64,000 bases of DNA from Mucilaginibacter sp. GTDB lineage: Bacteria > Bacteroidota > Bacteroidia > Sphingobacteriales > Sphingobacteriaceae. The stretch is from the NCBI RefSeq assembly GCF_028288185.1, contig NZ_JAQBOF010000031.1:62001-126000 (forward strand), given 5' to 3'. Shown one piece after another: positions 8,820 to 17,461 of this stretch. Under the pieces are notes generated by a model. It did no database searches, was not told where the DNA came from, and saw only the letters and a program-made list of their open reading frames with translations. The translations under genes and the position numbers were made by a program. Every line of letters starts with the position of its first letter. Positions within the stretch are counted from its first letter, which is position 1.

Positions 8820-9937
8820 TGAGCCATATTAAAAGAGTACGTTATAAAACCCGCAAACAAACAGTTGGCGAGCGCCCCGGGGCCATCAATATCCCCGATG
8901 ACGCACTTAAACCCATCATAGCTGTATATTCTTACAACGAACATGAGCTGATAACTGCCGAAGGGCACGATATAAAGGTTATACTTAGTCAGTTTAAAAA
9001 ATGCACCGATCATACCCATTGGATACAGATTAAGGGTTTGGGTGATGTTGGATTAATAGAAGACATCGGCACGCATCTTAAAATTAACCCGTTAGTTTTA
9101 GAAGATATTGTTAACACCCACCAACGGCCCAAGTTTGATGAGTATGACGATTATGTTTTTAGCGTAAGCAGGCAGATTTATTTTAACGAGGAGAATGAAT
9201 TATGTAATAACCAGTTCTCTGCACTGGTAAAAACCAACCTCATCATCAGTTTTGAGGAAACTCATGCCGAGCATTTTGAGGGTGTAAAGACCCGATTAGC
9301 AGGCGGAAAAGGCGCTATACGCACCGCGGGGCCGGGTTATATGTGCTATGCTTTATCAGACACCATTATAGATACTTACTTTGTATTGCTGGCTAAAATT
9401 GGCGATGAGTTGGATACCATCGAGGACCGCCTATACACCAATGCCGATAAGAGCATTATGTTTGATACCCAGCAGTTAAAACGTACGCTAATTATATTAC
9501 GCCGTATAACCTGGCCCGAGCGCGATAAGATCAATGATATTTTACGCACCGAAAACCCGCTGGTTACTGCCGAGGTTAAAATGTTTTTGCGCGATGCCTA
9601 CGACCATTGCATACAGGTAATGGACCTGATAGAAAACTACAAAGAAATAGCCAGCAGTGTAATTGACCTGTACCTATCAATGGTAAGCAACCGTATGAAC
9701 GAGATCATGAAGGTACTGACCATAATATCGGTAATATTTATTCCACTAACGTTTGTAGCCGGTATTTATGGGATGAATTTTGCCCGTGTAGACCCTATTA
9801 CAAATAAACAAATGCCCGATAATTTACCCGAACTATACTCGCCGCATGGCTATTATTTTGCATTGGGCGGCATGGCTATGATAGCCATTATACAGGTTAT
9901 TGTGTTTTGGAAAAAGGGATGGTTTACTAAGTTGTAA
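8819..9937 (+). CDS. corA: CorA-family magnesium/cobalt transporter
   Basis: 372 residues. It has a large acidic cytoplasmic N-terminal domain and two C-terminal membrane helices, with the signature YGMNF (about residues 316-320) at the end of the first helix. The family forms pentameric Mg2+ channels gated by cytosolic Mg2+. It is translationally coupled to the upstream WbqC gene. A palindromic repeat follows the stop codon directly. Confidence 0.93.
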   Translation: MSHIKRVRYKTRKQTVGERPGAINIPDDALKPIIAVYSYNEHELITAEGHDIKVILSQFKKCTDHTHWIQIKGLGDVGLIEDIGTHLKINPLVLEDIVNTHQRPKFDEYDDYVFSVSRQIYFNEENELCNNQFSALVKTNLIISFEETHAEHFEGVKTRLAGGKGAIRTAGPGYMCYALSDTIIDTYFVLLAKIGDELDTIEDRLYTNADKSIMFDTQQLKRTLIILRRITWPERDKINDILRTENPLVTAEVKMFLRDAYDHCIQVMDLIENYKEIASSVIDLYLSMVSNRMNEIMKVLTIISVIFIPLTFVAGIYGMNFARVDPITNKQMPDNLPELYSPHGYYFALGGMAMIAIIQVIVFWKKGWFTKL

Positions 9938-9938
9938 A

Positions 9939-10016
9939 CTCCCCCCTTCCCAACCTCCCCAAAGGGATGAGCTTTTAAAAAAAGTCTCCCCTACCGGGGG
10001 AGATTTAGAGGGGGCT
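9939..10016. repeat. Palindromic intergenic repeat, family A, copy 1
   Basis: Read on the minus strand it starts AGCCCCCTCTAAATCTCCCC, then a GGTAGGGGAGACTTTT arm, and ends in a diverged GGGGAGG..GGGAAGGGGGG arm. The same layout occurs at 14555-14634 and 57379-57449. Its edge overlaps the 3' end of the gene at 10005 and supplies the codons Ser-Pro-Leu-stop. Confidence 0.8.
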
Positions 10017-11072
10017 ATACTCCAGCGGCAACTGGTCTGCCAGTCTTTTGCGGCCCCAAAAGCCTTGTATTAACAGCGATTTATAATCGGCATAACTACC
10101 ACGGCGATCTATTTGCGAGTCGACCAAAAATATAGAACCGGTTGCATCGAGATCGCTCAGCCTTAAATTCTGTACGTGGCCCAGCAGCTTATCTTCTTTA
10201 GCAGCCTTCTTTTTATCATAAAGAATATAAAATCTGACTTGCGATTTAAAAATCATAAAATTGTTGTCGAGGCGTTTAACCAATTGCTCAGCAATAATTG
10301 GTATCGATTCGATATAAATAGGAAACGAAGAAGTAGTTATCTTATAAATTAAAAACCCTTCCTGGCGCGATTTATTAGCATAAACAGATCTTAAATAATG
10401 CATTAAAGAGCCATCATAGGCGGCTTTCCGATTTTTGGCCCATAATAACTTTTGTTCCGGCGTGCCATCCAGTTGTTCAAAAATACAATCGCCGTCATAC
10501 AAGGTTACATCAAGGGCGCTATTATAACTAAAGCTTTTAAGCAGATATTTTATTTTATAACCTAAATTATCATTCTGGATAACCAAAAACCCAGGCGTAG
10601 TGGCATTTAATACATTTTTTGTGGTTGAAAATTCCAGTACTTCCGGGTTTAATATTTTGCAGGCTTTGGCATTTGCCGACTCACCTAAAAAATATTTGGT
10701 AAACGTTTTTATATGATTTTTAAGTTGTTTTACATCGCCAACATTAACCGCATTTAAAACTATCTGCTTTTCGCCTAATACTACCTCTACATTGTCTTCT
10801 GATTTATCGCCTATAATTATATTTTGTTTAACCGATCCATAACCTAATAAATTAACCACCAACTGGTAAGTGCCCGATTCGATTTTAGAAAAGCCAAAAC
10901 GACCTTGTAAATTGGAAGATGTGGCTTTTTCTGAACCCGCTAAAAATATAGTAGCTCCTGACAGCAATTCGCCCTTTGAATTTTTAATTGTACCGCCAAC
11001 TGTAAATGTTTGTTGCGCGTAAATATTTAATTGAAGCAGGACTAAGACAAATAATGCAAGGATATTTTTCAT
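10005..11072 (-). CDS. Secreted CarboxypepD_reg-like domain protein, paralogue 1
   Basis: 355 residues with a signal peptide ending at YAQ. A CarboxypepD_reg-like beta-sandwich domain (about 22-100) contains GTIKNSKGELLSGATIFLAG, GTYQLVVNLLGY and a following IVLNAVNVGD stretch. The remaining 250 residues have no family I can name; they contain a conserved YKIKYLLK block and an arginine-rich QLDGTPEQKLLWAKNRKAAY block. The next gene upstream is a full-length paralogue. The C-terminal three residues and stop are encoded by a palindromic repeat. It is likely periplasmic or outer-membrane associated; function unknown. Confidence 0.8.
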   Translation of the reverse strand: MKNILALFVLVLLQLNIYAQQTFTVGGTIKNSKGELLSGATIFLAGSEKATSSNLQGRFGFSKIESGTYQLVVNLLGYGSVKQNIIIGDKSEDNVEVVLGEKQIVLNAVNVGDVKQLKNHIKTFTKYFLGESANAKACKILNPEVLEFSTTKNVLNATTPGFLVIQNDNLGYKIKYLLKSFSYNSALDVTLYDGDCIFEQLDGTPEQKLLWAKNRKAAYDGSLMHYLRSVYANKSRQEGFLIYKITTSSFPIYIESIPIIAEQLVKRLDNNFMIFKSQVRFYILYDKKKAAKEDKLLGHVQNLRLSDLDATGSIFLVDSQIDRRGSYADYKSLLIQGFWGRKRLADQLPLEYSPL

Positions 11073-11117
11073 TAGAAATTTAGGGTTTTTGGTAGACTTA
11101 GCGTGAAGATAAAATAT

Positions 11118-12185
11118 TTAATCGGGTTTATATTCAAAGGGTAATTGATGGGATACTCCAAATACCGGCCAGTACCCAAAAGTATTGTTGTAGGTATAGT
11201 CGGTTATACTACCCCTGCTGTCAACTTTGGCTATGAGCTTTAACAGGGAGAAATTTTGGGGTAGACCAAATAATGTAAGATACATCTTAGGCGGTTTATC
11301 ACTTATTACATCCGGTCGTGTCGCTTTTTCTTTGTCATAAACTATCATTATCCTCGGCTCGGTATTTACGTTGACAAAATTGTTATCAATACGTGTCACA
11401 AATTGCTGCGGATCCGAGGGATTACGTTCAATAATCAAACTCTTATCTGTTGTTAACTTATATACCAAAAAACCCTCTTTACGCGTAGTACCTGCATATA
11501 ATGACCTAAAAAAATGCATTTTAGAATCCTCATAAGCTATTTTCCTGTTTTTGTTCCAGATCTGCTGCTGCTCAACACTTCCTGTTAAAGGTTCAAAAGT
11601 GCTCTCGCCATCAAAAAAATGACCTTTGCTTGAATTGTGGCTAATAAATTTTTTAAGCAAATATTTTATACGATAACCCAAAAATTGATTTTCTATTATC
11701 AGGAAATCATCAGTAGCAGCGATTAACGTACTATCTGTATGACGAAACTTTACAATTTCGGGGTTAAGTACCCAGCACAATTTGGGGTTGTTTCTTATAC
11801 CCAGGAAATATTTTGTAAACTTTTTAAGGTCTTTTTCTGATTGTTTTTTATCACCAATAACAACCTCGTTCAAAACAATTTCTTTATCGGTAAGCACAAG
11901 GTCAACGGTTTCTGTGCGGTCTTTTATAGTAACGGCTTGCTTTACCGAATTATAGCCCAGCATATTAACCACCAATAAATAATTGCCTGGATTAACGCCT
12001 TTAAAACTAAAATCGCCGTCGGCGTTGGTCGTTGTTATTTTTTCTGTCCCGGCAATAAATACTGTGGCCGATTGGATTTTTTCGCCCTTGGTGTTTTTTA
12101 CAATTCCGCTTATGGCGTAGGTAGTCTGTGCATGGGTATCTACACGAAGAATTAAAACAGTTAACAGGGCCAGAAAATATTTCAT
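11118..12185 (-). CDS. Secreted CarboxypepD_reg-like domain protein, paralogue 2
   Basis: 355 residues, same length and layout as the downstream paralogue: signal peptide ending THAQ, CarboxypepD_reg-like domain (GIVKNTKGEKIQSATVFIAG to NMLGYNSVKQ), a KEIVLNEVVIGD linker and an uncharacterised C-terminal region with GYRIKYLLKKF and QQQIWNKNRKIAYED. The two genes lie 45 bases apart on the same strand and look like a tandem duplication. It ends EYKPD, where the paralogue ends EYSPL. Function unknown. Confidence 0.8.
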   Translation of the reverse strand: MKYFLALLTVLILRVDTHAQTTYAISGIVKNTKGEKIQSATVFIAGTEKITTTNADGDFSFKGVNPGNYLLVVNMLGYNSVKQAVTIKDRTETVDLVLTDKEIVLNEVVIGDKKQSEKDLKKFTKYFLGIRNNPKLCWVLNPEIVKFRHTDSTLIAATDDFLIIENQFLGYRIKYLLKKFISHNSSKGHFFDGESTFEPLTGSVEQQQIWNKNRKIAYEDSKMHFFRSLYAGTTRKEGFLVYKLTTDKSLIIERNPSDPQQFVTRIDNNFVNVNTEPRIMIVYDKEKATRPDVISDKPPKMYLTLFGLPQNFSLLKLIAKVDSRGSITDYTYNNTFGYWPVFGVSHQLPFEYKPD

Positions 12186-12263
12186 TATAAATGTTTAGGC
12201 TTTATTGGTTTATACAGCGTGAAGATAAAAATATTAACCCCACATTAACAAGTCCCGGTAAAC

Positions 12264-12301
12264 AAAAAGCCACCTTACTTGATGTTGTAAGATGGCTTTT
12301 T
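12264..12301. terminator. Hairpin terminator after msrA
   Basis: AAAAAGCCACCTTAC pairs with GTAAGATGGCTTTTT with one mismatch and an 8-base loop; A- and T-runs on the two sides make it usable in both directions. It lies 17 bases past the msrA stop. Confidence 0.75.
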
Positions 12302-12317
12302 AATTAATATGATGTCT

Positions 12318-12962
12318 TTATTTCTGGAACTCGGGCTTTAAAAAAGCTTTTTCAATGGCACGCATTTTCATAACCTTGGGTACAGATACCGTTTGTATGT
12401 ATCCGCTTTCGGGATGCAGTTTATAATATCCCTGGTGATATTTCTCGGCTGCGTAAAAAACAGTAAATGGTACTACCTGGGTTACTATCGGCGCATTGTA
12501 ATGGTGCGATTCGTTAATTCTTTTTATAAGGCCCTGTAAAGTCGCTTTTTCCTCAGGCGTACGATAAAACGCTACCGAACGATAATCGGTACCCTCGTCC
12601 GGTCCCTGGTAATTTAGTTCAGTCGGGTTATGCGCGTAAAAGAAAGCCTCGGCCAGTTTTTCATAGCTTATAACCTTAGGATCATAGTACACCTGCGCAG
12701 TTTCGGCATGGCCGGTTGTGCGGGTACAAACTTCGTCATAAGTTGGGTTTTTAGTGGTTCCACCGGCAAAACCGGCAACTACCTGGTCAACACCTTTAAG
12801 CTCGGACATTGCTTCGCTCATGGCCCAAAAACAGCCTCCGGCAAAGGTGGCAACTGCCTGGCCTGGTTTAGCAGCAGGTACTTTTGCTATGGCATGATCC
12901 TGGCCATTAGCGCATCCCCAAACAAATACGCTAAATAAGATATACAGAATTGATCTTTTCAT
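12318..12962 (-). CDS. msrA: Peptide-methionine (S)-S-oxide reductase, lipoprotein form
   Basis: 214 residues. The MsrA active site is C44 in AGGCFWAMSE, followed by VVAGFAGGTTKNPTYDEVCTRTTGHAE and EKYHQGYY. The N-terminus has a hydrophobic stretch ending FVWGC, so C17 may be a lipidated cysteine and the enzyme would repair oxidised methionines in periplasmic or outer-membrane proteins. The usual MsrA is about 180 residues; the extra length is the export signal. It has a terminator of its own and appears monocistronic. Confidence 0.95.
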   Translation of the reverse strand: MKRSILYILFSVFVWGCANGQDHAIAKVPAAKPGQAVATFAGGCFWAMSEAMSELKGVDQVVAGFAGGTTKNPTYDEVCTRTTGHAETAQVYYDPKVISYEKLAEAFFYAHNPTELNYQGPDEGTDYRSVAFYRTPEEKATLQGLIKRINESHHYNAPIVTQVVPFTVFYAAEKYHQGYYKLHPESGYIQTVSVPKVMKMRAIEKAFLKPEFQK

Positions 12963-13028
12963 AATTATTAATAGGTTTTAACAAATATACGCGGTGACTT
13001 GTTTTTTGGATGGTCATCCGCCGGTCAT

Positions 13029-13271
13029 TTACCTTTGGGTCTTTAGCGTAGTTTTAACCAGTGTAAGTATGCTGTTTAACCCGTTGATCTTGATCTCATA
13101 AACACTTGATAGCATCATGCCTAACTTACCCGGCGGGAAACCTTTATTTTTAAACCATTCCAGGTAATACACGGGTAATTCGCTTATAAAAGTGCCTTTG
13201 TATTTACCAAACGGCATTTTAGTTTGAATAATATCTATTAATACTTTCGAGTCGGGCTTAATTGGCTCCAT
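13029..13271 (-). CDS. DUF3820 family small protein
   Basis: 80 residues from the ATG at 13271 (MEPIKPDSKVL). The core MPFGKYKGTFISELPVYYLEWFKNKGFP matches the DUF3820 pattern (MPFGKYKG..L..LP..YL.W), also found at the C-terminus of exonuclease X-like proteins. The longer upstream reading is unlikely because it would extend through AT-rich divergent promoter DNA. It is divergent from the small gene at 13364 with about 90 bases between. Precise function unknown. Confidence 0.8.
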   Translation of the reverse strand: MEPIKPDSKVLIDIIQTKMPFGKYKGTFISELPVYYLEWFKNKGFPPGKLGMMLSSVYEIKINGLNSILTLVKTTLKTQR

Positions 13272-13363
13272 GTGGTAAAGATAAAATATTAGTTTGTTAA
13301 ACATTATCAAGATTGACAAACACAATCAGAAAAGAGCTGTTGTACAAGTACACAAAACATATC

Positions 13364-13603
13364 ATGGAACCACAATTTAAAGCAACATTAACGGGTACAG
13401 AAGGCCCGGTTGAAGGAATTATTAAACACGTAACCCACGGCGGTTTAAAAAGAGCATACCAGTTTGATGCGATAGACGACACCCTGCACTTAGTTATTGC
13501 GCCTGACGAGAATGGTAACTGGCAGAAAGTTGCCGGTATTGAACCCTATCTTTTTGGCTGGGTTGATGAAATGGCCGAGCAGATAGTTAAATTGCATACG
13601 TAA
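13364..13603 (+). CDS. Hypothetical small cytoplasmic protein
   Basis: 79 residues from the ATG at 13364 (MEPQFKATLTG). It is acidic, has no signal peptide or membrane segment, and contains GLKRAYQFDAIDDTLHLVIAPDENG and a tryptophan-containing C-terminus. I do not recognise a named family. It is followed 9 bases later by an aldo/keto reductase and is probably its operon partner. The first six residues after Met resemble the start of the divergent DUF3820 protein only by chance. Confidence 0.65.
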   Translation: MEPQFKATLTGTEGPVEGIIKHVTHGGLKRAYQFDAIDDTLHLVIAPDENGNWQKVAGIEPYLFGWVDEMAEQIVKLHT

Positions 13604-13612
13604 AGGTAAGCT

Positions 13613-14566
13613 ATGAATAAAAGAGAATTAGGCCAATCTGGTATAATGGTTAGCCCGTTTTGCTTTGGGGGTAATGTGTTTGGATGGACCGTTAATGAGC
13701 AGCAATCATTTGAGTTATTAGACGCTTATGTTGACTCGGGACTTGAATTTATTGATACGGCCGATGTATATTCAAAATGGGTACCGGGCAATAAAGGCGG
13801 CGAGTCTGAAACTATAATAGGCAACTGGCTTAAACTATCTGGTAAGCGCGATAAAGTGATCATCGCTACAAAGGTTGGTAAACCTATGGGTGAGGATAAA
13901 AAAGGCTTATCAAAAACCTATATCACCAAAGCAGTTGAAGATTCATTAAAACGCTTACAGACCGATTATATAGATCTCTACCAATCGCATGATGATGATA
14001 AAGACACGCCGCTTGCCGAAACACTAACTACCTACACCGACTTAATTAAGCAAGGCAAGGTAAAAGCCATTGGCGCATCAAACTATAGCGCTGTGCGCTT
14101 TAAAGAAGCACTGGACGTAAGTAAAGCTAATGGACTTGCCCGTTACGAAACCCTGCAACCCGAGTATAATTTATATGACCGCGAAGGTTATGAAAAAGAA
14201 CTGGAACCGCTTTGCGTGGACAATAATATAGGGGTTATTACCTTTTACTCATTAGCCAGTGGGTTTTTAACCGGCAAATATCGTTCAGAAGCTGATCTGT
14301 CAAAAAGCGCGCGTGGCGCCGGGGTGAAGAAATATCTGAATGATCGCGGATTTAAAATATTAGCCACTTTGGATGAAATAGCGGCACAATACAAAACTAC
14401 GCCCGCCAGTATAGCTATTGCCTGGGTAATTGCCCGGCCGGGGATTACTGCCCCTATTGCCAGCGCAACATCGCTTAAACAATTACATGATACTACGCAG
14501 GCAGTGCATTTAGAGTTAAGTGCCGAGGCTATACATTTATTAAATGAGGCCAGTAGCCCCCTCTAA
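13613..14566 (+). CDS. Aldo/keto reductase
   Basis: 317 residues with the AKR (alpha/beta)8 catalytic tetrad D48, Y53 (FIDTADVYS), K87 (IATKVGK) and H126 (YQSHDDD). The NADPH site is near PGITAPIASATSLKQL. It resembles the YajO/Tas-like AKR11-13 groups that reduce assorted aldehydes; the substrate is unknown. It lies 9 bases after a small hypothetical gene. Its last codons, Ser-Pro-Leu-stop, fall inside a palindromic repeat, so the native C-terminus was probably altered slightly by the repeat. Confidence 0.9.
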   Translation: MNKRELGQSGIMVSPFCFGGNVFGWTVNEQQSFELLDAYVDSGLEFIDTADVYSKWVPGNKGGESETIIGNWLKLSGKRDKVIIATKVGKPMGEDKKGLSKTYITKAVEDSLKRLQTDYIDLYQSHDDDKDTPLAETLTTYTDLIKQGKVKAIGASNYSAVRFKEALDVSKANGLARYETLQPEYNLYDREGYEKELEPLCVDNNIGVITFYSLASGFLTGKYRSEADLSKSARGAGVKKYLNDRGFKILATLDEIAAQYKTTPASIAIAWVIARPGITAPIASATSLKQLHDTTQAVHLELSAEAIHLLNEASSPL

Positions 14567-14634
14567 ATCTCCCCGGAAGGGGAGACTTTATATCGTTGAA
14601 AAGCCCTCCCTTCCGGGGAGGGTTGGGAGGGGCT
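14555..14634. repeat. Palindromic intergenic repeat, family A, copy 2
   Basis: Runs from AGCCCCCTCTAAATCTCCCC to GGGGAGGGTTGGGAGGGGCT, with two inner hairpin arms (CCCCGGAAGGGG and CCCTTCCGGGGAGGG). It overlaps the aldo/keto reductase 3' end and encodes its stop codon (the TAA of CTCTAAATC). Confidence 0.85.
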
Positions 14635-14640
14635 AACAAA

Positions 14641-14665
14641 AAAAGCCACCTCGCGGTGGCTCTTC
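14641..14665. terminator. Hairpin terminator between convergent genes
   Basis: AGCCACC-TCGC-GGTGGCT stem with flanking A and T residues, lying between the aldo/keto reductase and the convergent secreted protein. It probably serves both. Confidence 0.65.
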
Positions 14666-14692
14666 TGTTATATATAATGGAGGAAATTATAG

Positions 14693-15445
14693 TTAAAACT
14701 TAAACCTGTCGTGACCATTTTGGGCGTGATTATCGGCAAAATGTTCGTTTGAGTTATCGCCTCTTTGTTGCTGACCATTTCCGTATTGACGTGATGGCTG
14801 GCTTTGTTGAGGTTGCGCTTGTTGGTAACCACCTTGCCAGCGGCCTTGTTGGCCATAACTACCTTGCCCGCGGCTTGGCTGGGATTGGTTATAGTTACCT
14901 CTTCCACTGTTATCATCTCTTCTATTTCCATTATCCCAGCCACGGTTATCGGCATGTTCTGCACCGCGGTAATTATCGTTACGTCTTTCAAAACGTGGTT
15001 CTTCATTTCTGCGTTCATTGCGGTTGGCGTAGTTACGGTCATCAAAACGTTCGTTACGGTTCCAGTTACGCATATTACCACGGTATCTTTCACGATACAC
15101 ATCGGCATTTAAATATGGGCGACGTGCTCTTAACTCGTAGTGACGGGCGTTTCTCCAATCGTAGTTACGGTACTCGCCTGGTAAATAAGCTGCTGACACC
15201 CATCTTTCACCATCGTTATAGTAGTAGTTTTGGTCGGCAACACCATAGTAAGCGTCTACTTCGGGTAGATAATAATAGTCATCTGCATTACTATAATTAG
15301 CCGCTATATTAGGGCTTAATACTGATGCCTGAACAACCGAGCGACCACCACCTAAGTGTAATCCTATTTGTAATAATTGTGCATTTGCGTTGGTATAAAA
15401 TAAACCACTTAATGCTATTGCTGATATTAAAGCTATCTTTTTCAT
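14693..15445 (-). CDS. Secreted protein with Asn/Arg/Gln-rich tail
   Basis: 250 residues with a signal peptide ending NANAQ. The first half after it has a YYLPEVDAYYGVADQNYYYNDGERW-like tyrosine-rich pattern and an RPYLNADVYRERYRG segment, seen in many uncharacterised Bacteroidota envelope proteins. From about residue 130 to the end it is low complexity, rich in Asn, Arg, Gln and Gly (for example RNERRNEE, QPSRGQGSYGQQ), probably disordered. Several long reading frames on the opposite strand are shadows of this biased composition. Function unknown; export to the periplasm or beyond is likely. Confidence 0.8.
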   Translation of the reverse strand: MKKIALISAIALSGLFYTNANAQLLQIGLHLGGGRSVVQASVLSPNIAANYSNADDYYYLPEVDAYYGVADQNYYYNDGERWVSAAYLPGEYRNYDWRNARHYELRARRPYLNADVYRERYRGNMRNWNRNERFDDRNYANRNERRNEEPRFERRNDNYRGAEHADNRGWDNGNRRDDNSGRGNYNQSQPSRGQGSYGQQGRWQGGYQQAQPQQSQPSRQYGNGQQQRGDNSNEHFADNHAQNGHDRFKF

Positions 15446-15599
15446 ATTCTTAGTTTTTATGTATCTATGACGATAAAAACAAGCCAGGGTTTAATAACGC
15501 ATTTATGATAAACTGAATATCATTTATAAAACAGAATTATATTCTTATTTTATATTAAATTTAAGAATTAAATTTTACAACAATCGAATTTTGAAGCCA

Positions 15600-15628
15600 T
15601 TGTAAAAGCTTTGCTAATATTAAATTTG
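15600..15628 (+). promoter_or_regulatory. Candidate Bacteroidota promoter for the sugar dehydrogenase
   Basis: TTG at 15600-15602 and TAAATTTG at 15621-15628 with an 18-base spacer, close to the TTG-N19/20-TAnnTTTG form. It lies 52 bases before the ATG at 15681. This is a pattern match only. Confidence 0.45.
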
Positions 15629-15680
15629 GTTTGCGCCTTTAAATATTATTCTGTTAATTTTGGTAGATAAACTAACATTT

Positions 15681-16946
15681 ATGAAAAACAGAAAAATATT
15701 CTCTTTGCTGCTGTTACCTGCGTTTGCAGTTAGCGGATTGTTATTATTAAACGCTTTAAAAAGCGATCCCCCTAAAAAATATAAAGCAGCCGAAGCCGGT
15801 TTAACCCTACCCGAAGGTTTTAATGCGACTGTGATTGCCGATAACCTAGGCAGTGCCCGCCACCTGGTTGTTACCCCGCAGCATGATATTTATATACACA
15901 TGGCCAGTACGCGTAAAACCAAAGGCATTATTGTATTACATGAGGACGGAAACGTAGCAACTGTAAAAACAAGCTTTGGTGATTATGGCGGCACCGGCAT
16001 AGCTATTAAAGACGGTTATTTATATGCATCGTCTAAAAATTCGGTTTTTCGTTATAAGTTGGACGCCCAAAACCAGGTGATTGATGCTAATAAACCCGAA
16101 ACAGTTGTTAGGGGCTTACTAGAAATAGATCATCATCAGCCTAAGGCCCTTACTTTAGATAATGATGGTAATTTATATGTTAACATCGGCGCTCCAAGTA
16201 ATATTTGCGAGGAGTATGATAAAAATAGAACAGGTTGTTCAATATTAGATTCGGCAGGTGGTATATGGCAGTTCAAAGCTAATAAGCTTAACCAAAGCTA
16301 TCCGGAAAGTGTGCATTATGCCACAGGCTTACGCAATGTGGTTGGTATATTTTGGAACCAACAACTTAACCAGCTTTTTGTAACGCAACATGGCCGCGAT
16401 GCGTTGCATGATCTTTACCCGAAATTATATACAACAAAACAATCTGCCGAATTACCTGCCGAATGTTTGTTCGCACTAAAAAAAGGCGACAATGCCGGTT
16501 GGCCATACATTTATTACGATTGGCAAAAACAAAAAAATATATTAGGACCTGAATATGGTGGTGATGGCGAAAAAGAAGCCGACCCCAAATACATTAAACC
16601 GGTAGTAGGTTTCCCGGGACACTATGCACCCGATGGTTTGTTATTTTATACAGGCGACCAATTCCCGGTGAGGTATAAAAATGGCGCTTTCATTGCTTTT
16701 CATGGTTCATGGAACCGCTACCCGGAGCCACAGGCAGGTTATTTAGTAGCATTTCAACCATTTAAAAATGGCAAGCCAGATGGTAAATGGGAAGTTTTTG
16801 CTGATGGATTTGCGGGAACACCAGAACAAAAAGCTTCCGGCCGTGCCGTACATCGCCCATGCAGTTTAGCACAAGGGCCAGATGGTTCAATCTATATTAC
16901 TGATGATAACAAAGGAACTATTTATAAGATCACTTATAAGAAGTAA
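15681..16946 (+). CDS. PQQ-type sugar/sorbosone dehydrogenase, exported
   Basis: 421 residues from the ATG at 15681; the in-frame TTG 21 bases earlier is less likely because MKNRKIFSLLLLPAF begins a proper signal peptide. The remainder is a six-bladed beta-propeller of the soluble glucose/sorbosone dehydrogenase type, with LPEGFNATVIADNLG, GLRNVVGIFWN, HGRDALHDLYP and FHGSWNRYPEPQAGY. Such enzymes oxidise sugars in the periplasm using PQQ. No pqq synthesis genes are in view, so the cofactor would come from elsewhere. Confidence 0.85.
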   Translation: MKNRKIFSLLLLPAFAVSGLLLLNALKSDPPKKYKAAEAGLTLPEGFNATVIADNLGSARHLVVTPQHDIYIHMASTRKTKGIIVLHEDGNVATVKTSFGDYGGTGIAIKDGYLYASSKNSVFRYKLDAQNQVIDANKPETVVRGLLEIDHHQPKALTLDNDGNLYVNIGAPSNICEEYDKNRTGCSILDSAGGIWQFKANKLNQSYPESVHYATGLRNVVGIFWNQQLNQLFVTQHGRDALHDLYPKLYTTKQSAELPAECLFALKKGDNAGWPYIYYDWQKQKNILGPEYGGDGEKEADPKYIKPVVGFPGHYAPDGLLFYTGDQFPVRYKNGAFIAFHGSWNRYPEPQAGYLVAFQPFKNGKPDGKWEVFADGFAGTPEQKASGRAVHRPCSLAQGPDGSIYITDDNKGTIYKITYKK

Positions 16947-16973
16947 TACTTTCTTGTCATATTGAATGAAGAG

Positions 16974-17013
16974 AGAAATCTATACACATGCAATATCAAT
17001 TGTATAGATTTCT
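16974..17013. repeat. Inverted repeat between convergent genes
   Basis: AGAAATCTATACA (16974-16986) pairs perfectly with TGTATAGATTTCT (17001-17013), flanked by TTGTCAT and ATGACA. This is a REP-like palindrome or a shared terminator between the dehydrogenase and the small gene at 17040. Confidence 0.65.
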
Positions 17014-17039
17014 CCTTTTAGTAGAATGACATTTTTGTT

Positions 17040-17282
17040 TTAGGCAGCAATATTTGCTTTTACCACTTCTATCACAAAATTATTTTTGAGTTCTTTCTCG
17101 GCTATCACAACACTAAAGTCATCATATCTAATGCCGTTATCAATTGGGTATACCGTGTAACCCCTTTTGTTAGCATCGTATTCGCCTAGTTCAAACACTT
17201 CTTCTTGTGTTTTGCCTTTGATCTTGGCACCGCTTACCAGCTGGTACGCATCAAATATGTTTTGGAAATTGTTGTTCATCAT
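17040..17282 (-). CDS. Hypothetical small cytoplasmic protein
   Basis: 80 residues beginning MMNNNFQNIFDAYQ; mixed charge, with no signal peptide or membrane segment. It contains KTQEEVFELGEYDANKRGYTVYP and DDFSVVIAEKEL. I do not recognise the family. Codon use is like its neighbours and the start is a proper ATG, so it is probably real. It lies alone between two palindromic elements. Confidence 0.55.
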   Translation of the reverse strand: MMNNNFQNIFDAYQLVSGAKIKGKTQEEVFELGEYDANKRGYTVYPIDNGIRYDDFSVVIAEKELKNNFVIEVVKANIAA

Positions 17283-17330
17283 AGTGACCGGATGAGTGCA
17301 ATAAGTTTGCCAAAGATTTAAATTAAGGAA

Positions 17331-17444
17331 ATGTTAGTCCGGATTTATAATCCCAGATTGAATTACACGGGGATTTGCAATCCCCATACGCGGATTAAAA
17401 AATCTGCAATTGTTAAAGACCGGATTACAAATCCGGACTAACAT
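17331..17444. repeat. Composite palindromic element
   Basis: Outer arms ATGTTAGTCCGGATTT (17331-17346) and its exact complement (17429-17444) enclose a second hairpin GGGGATTTGCAATCCCC (17369-17385). The unit is about 114 bases and carries no gene. It looks like a small non-autonomous repeat or a structured element between two genes transcribed in the same direction. Confidence 0.7.
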
Positions 17445-17461
17445 AAAAGAGGGTGACTAAC

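Noticed and set aside
14668..15300. Several overlapping frames on both strands over the Asn/Arg-rich secreted protein
   Set aside because: They arise from biased composition; only the minus-strand frame at 14693-15445 has a signal peptide and sensible residues.
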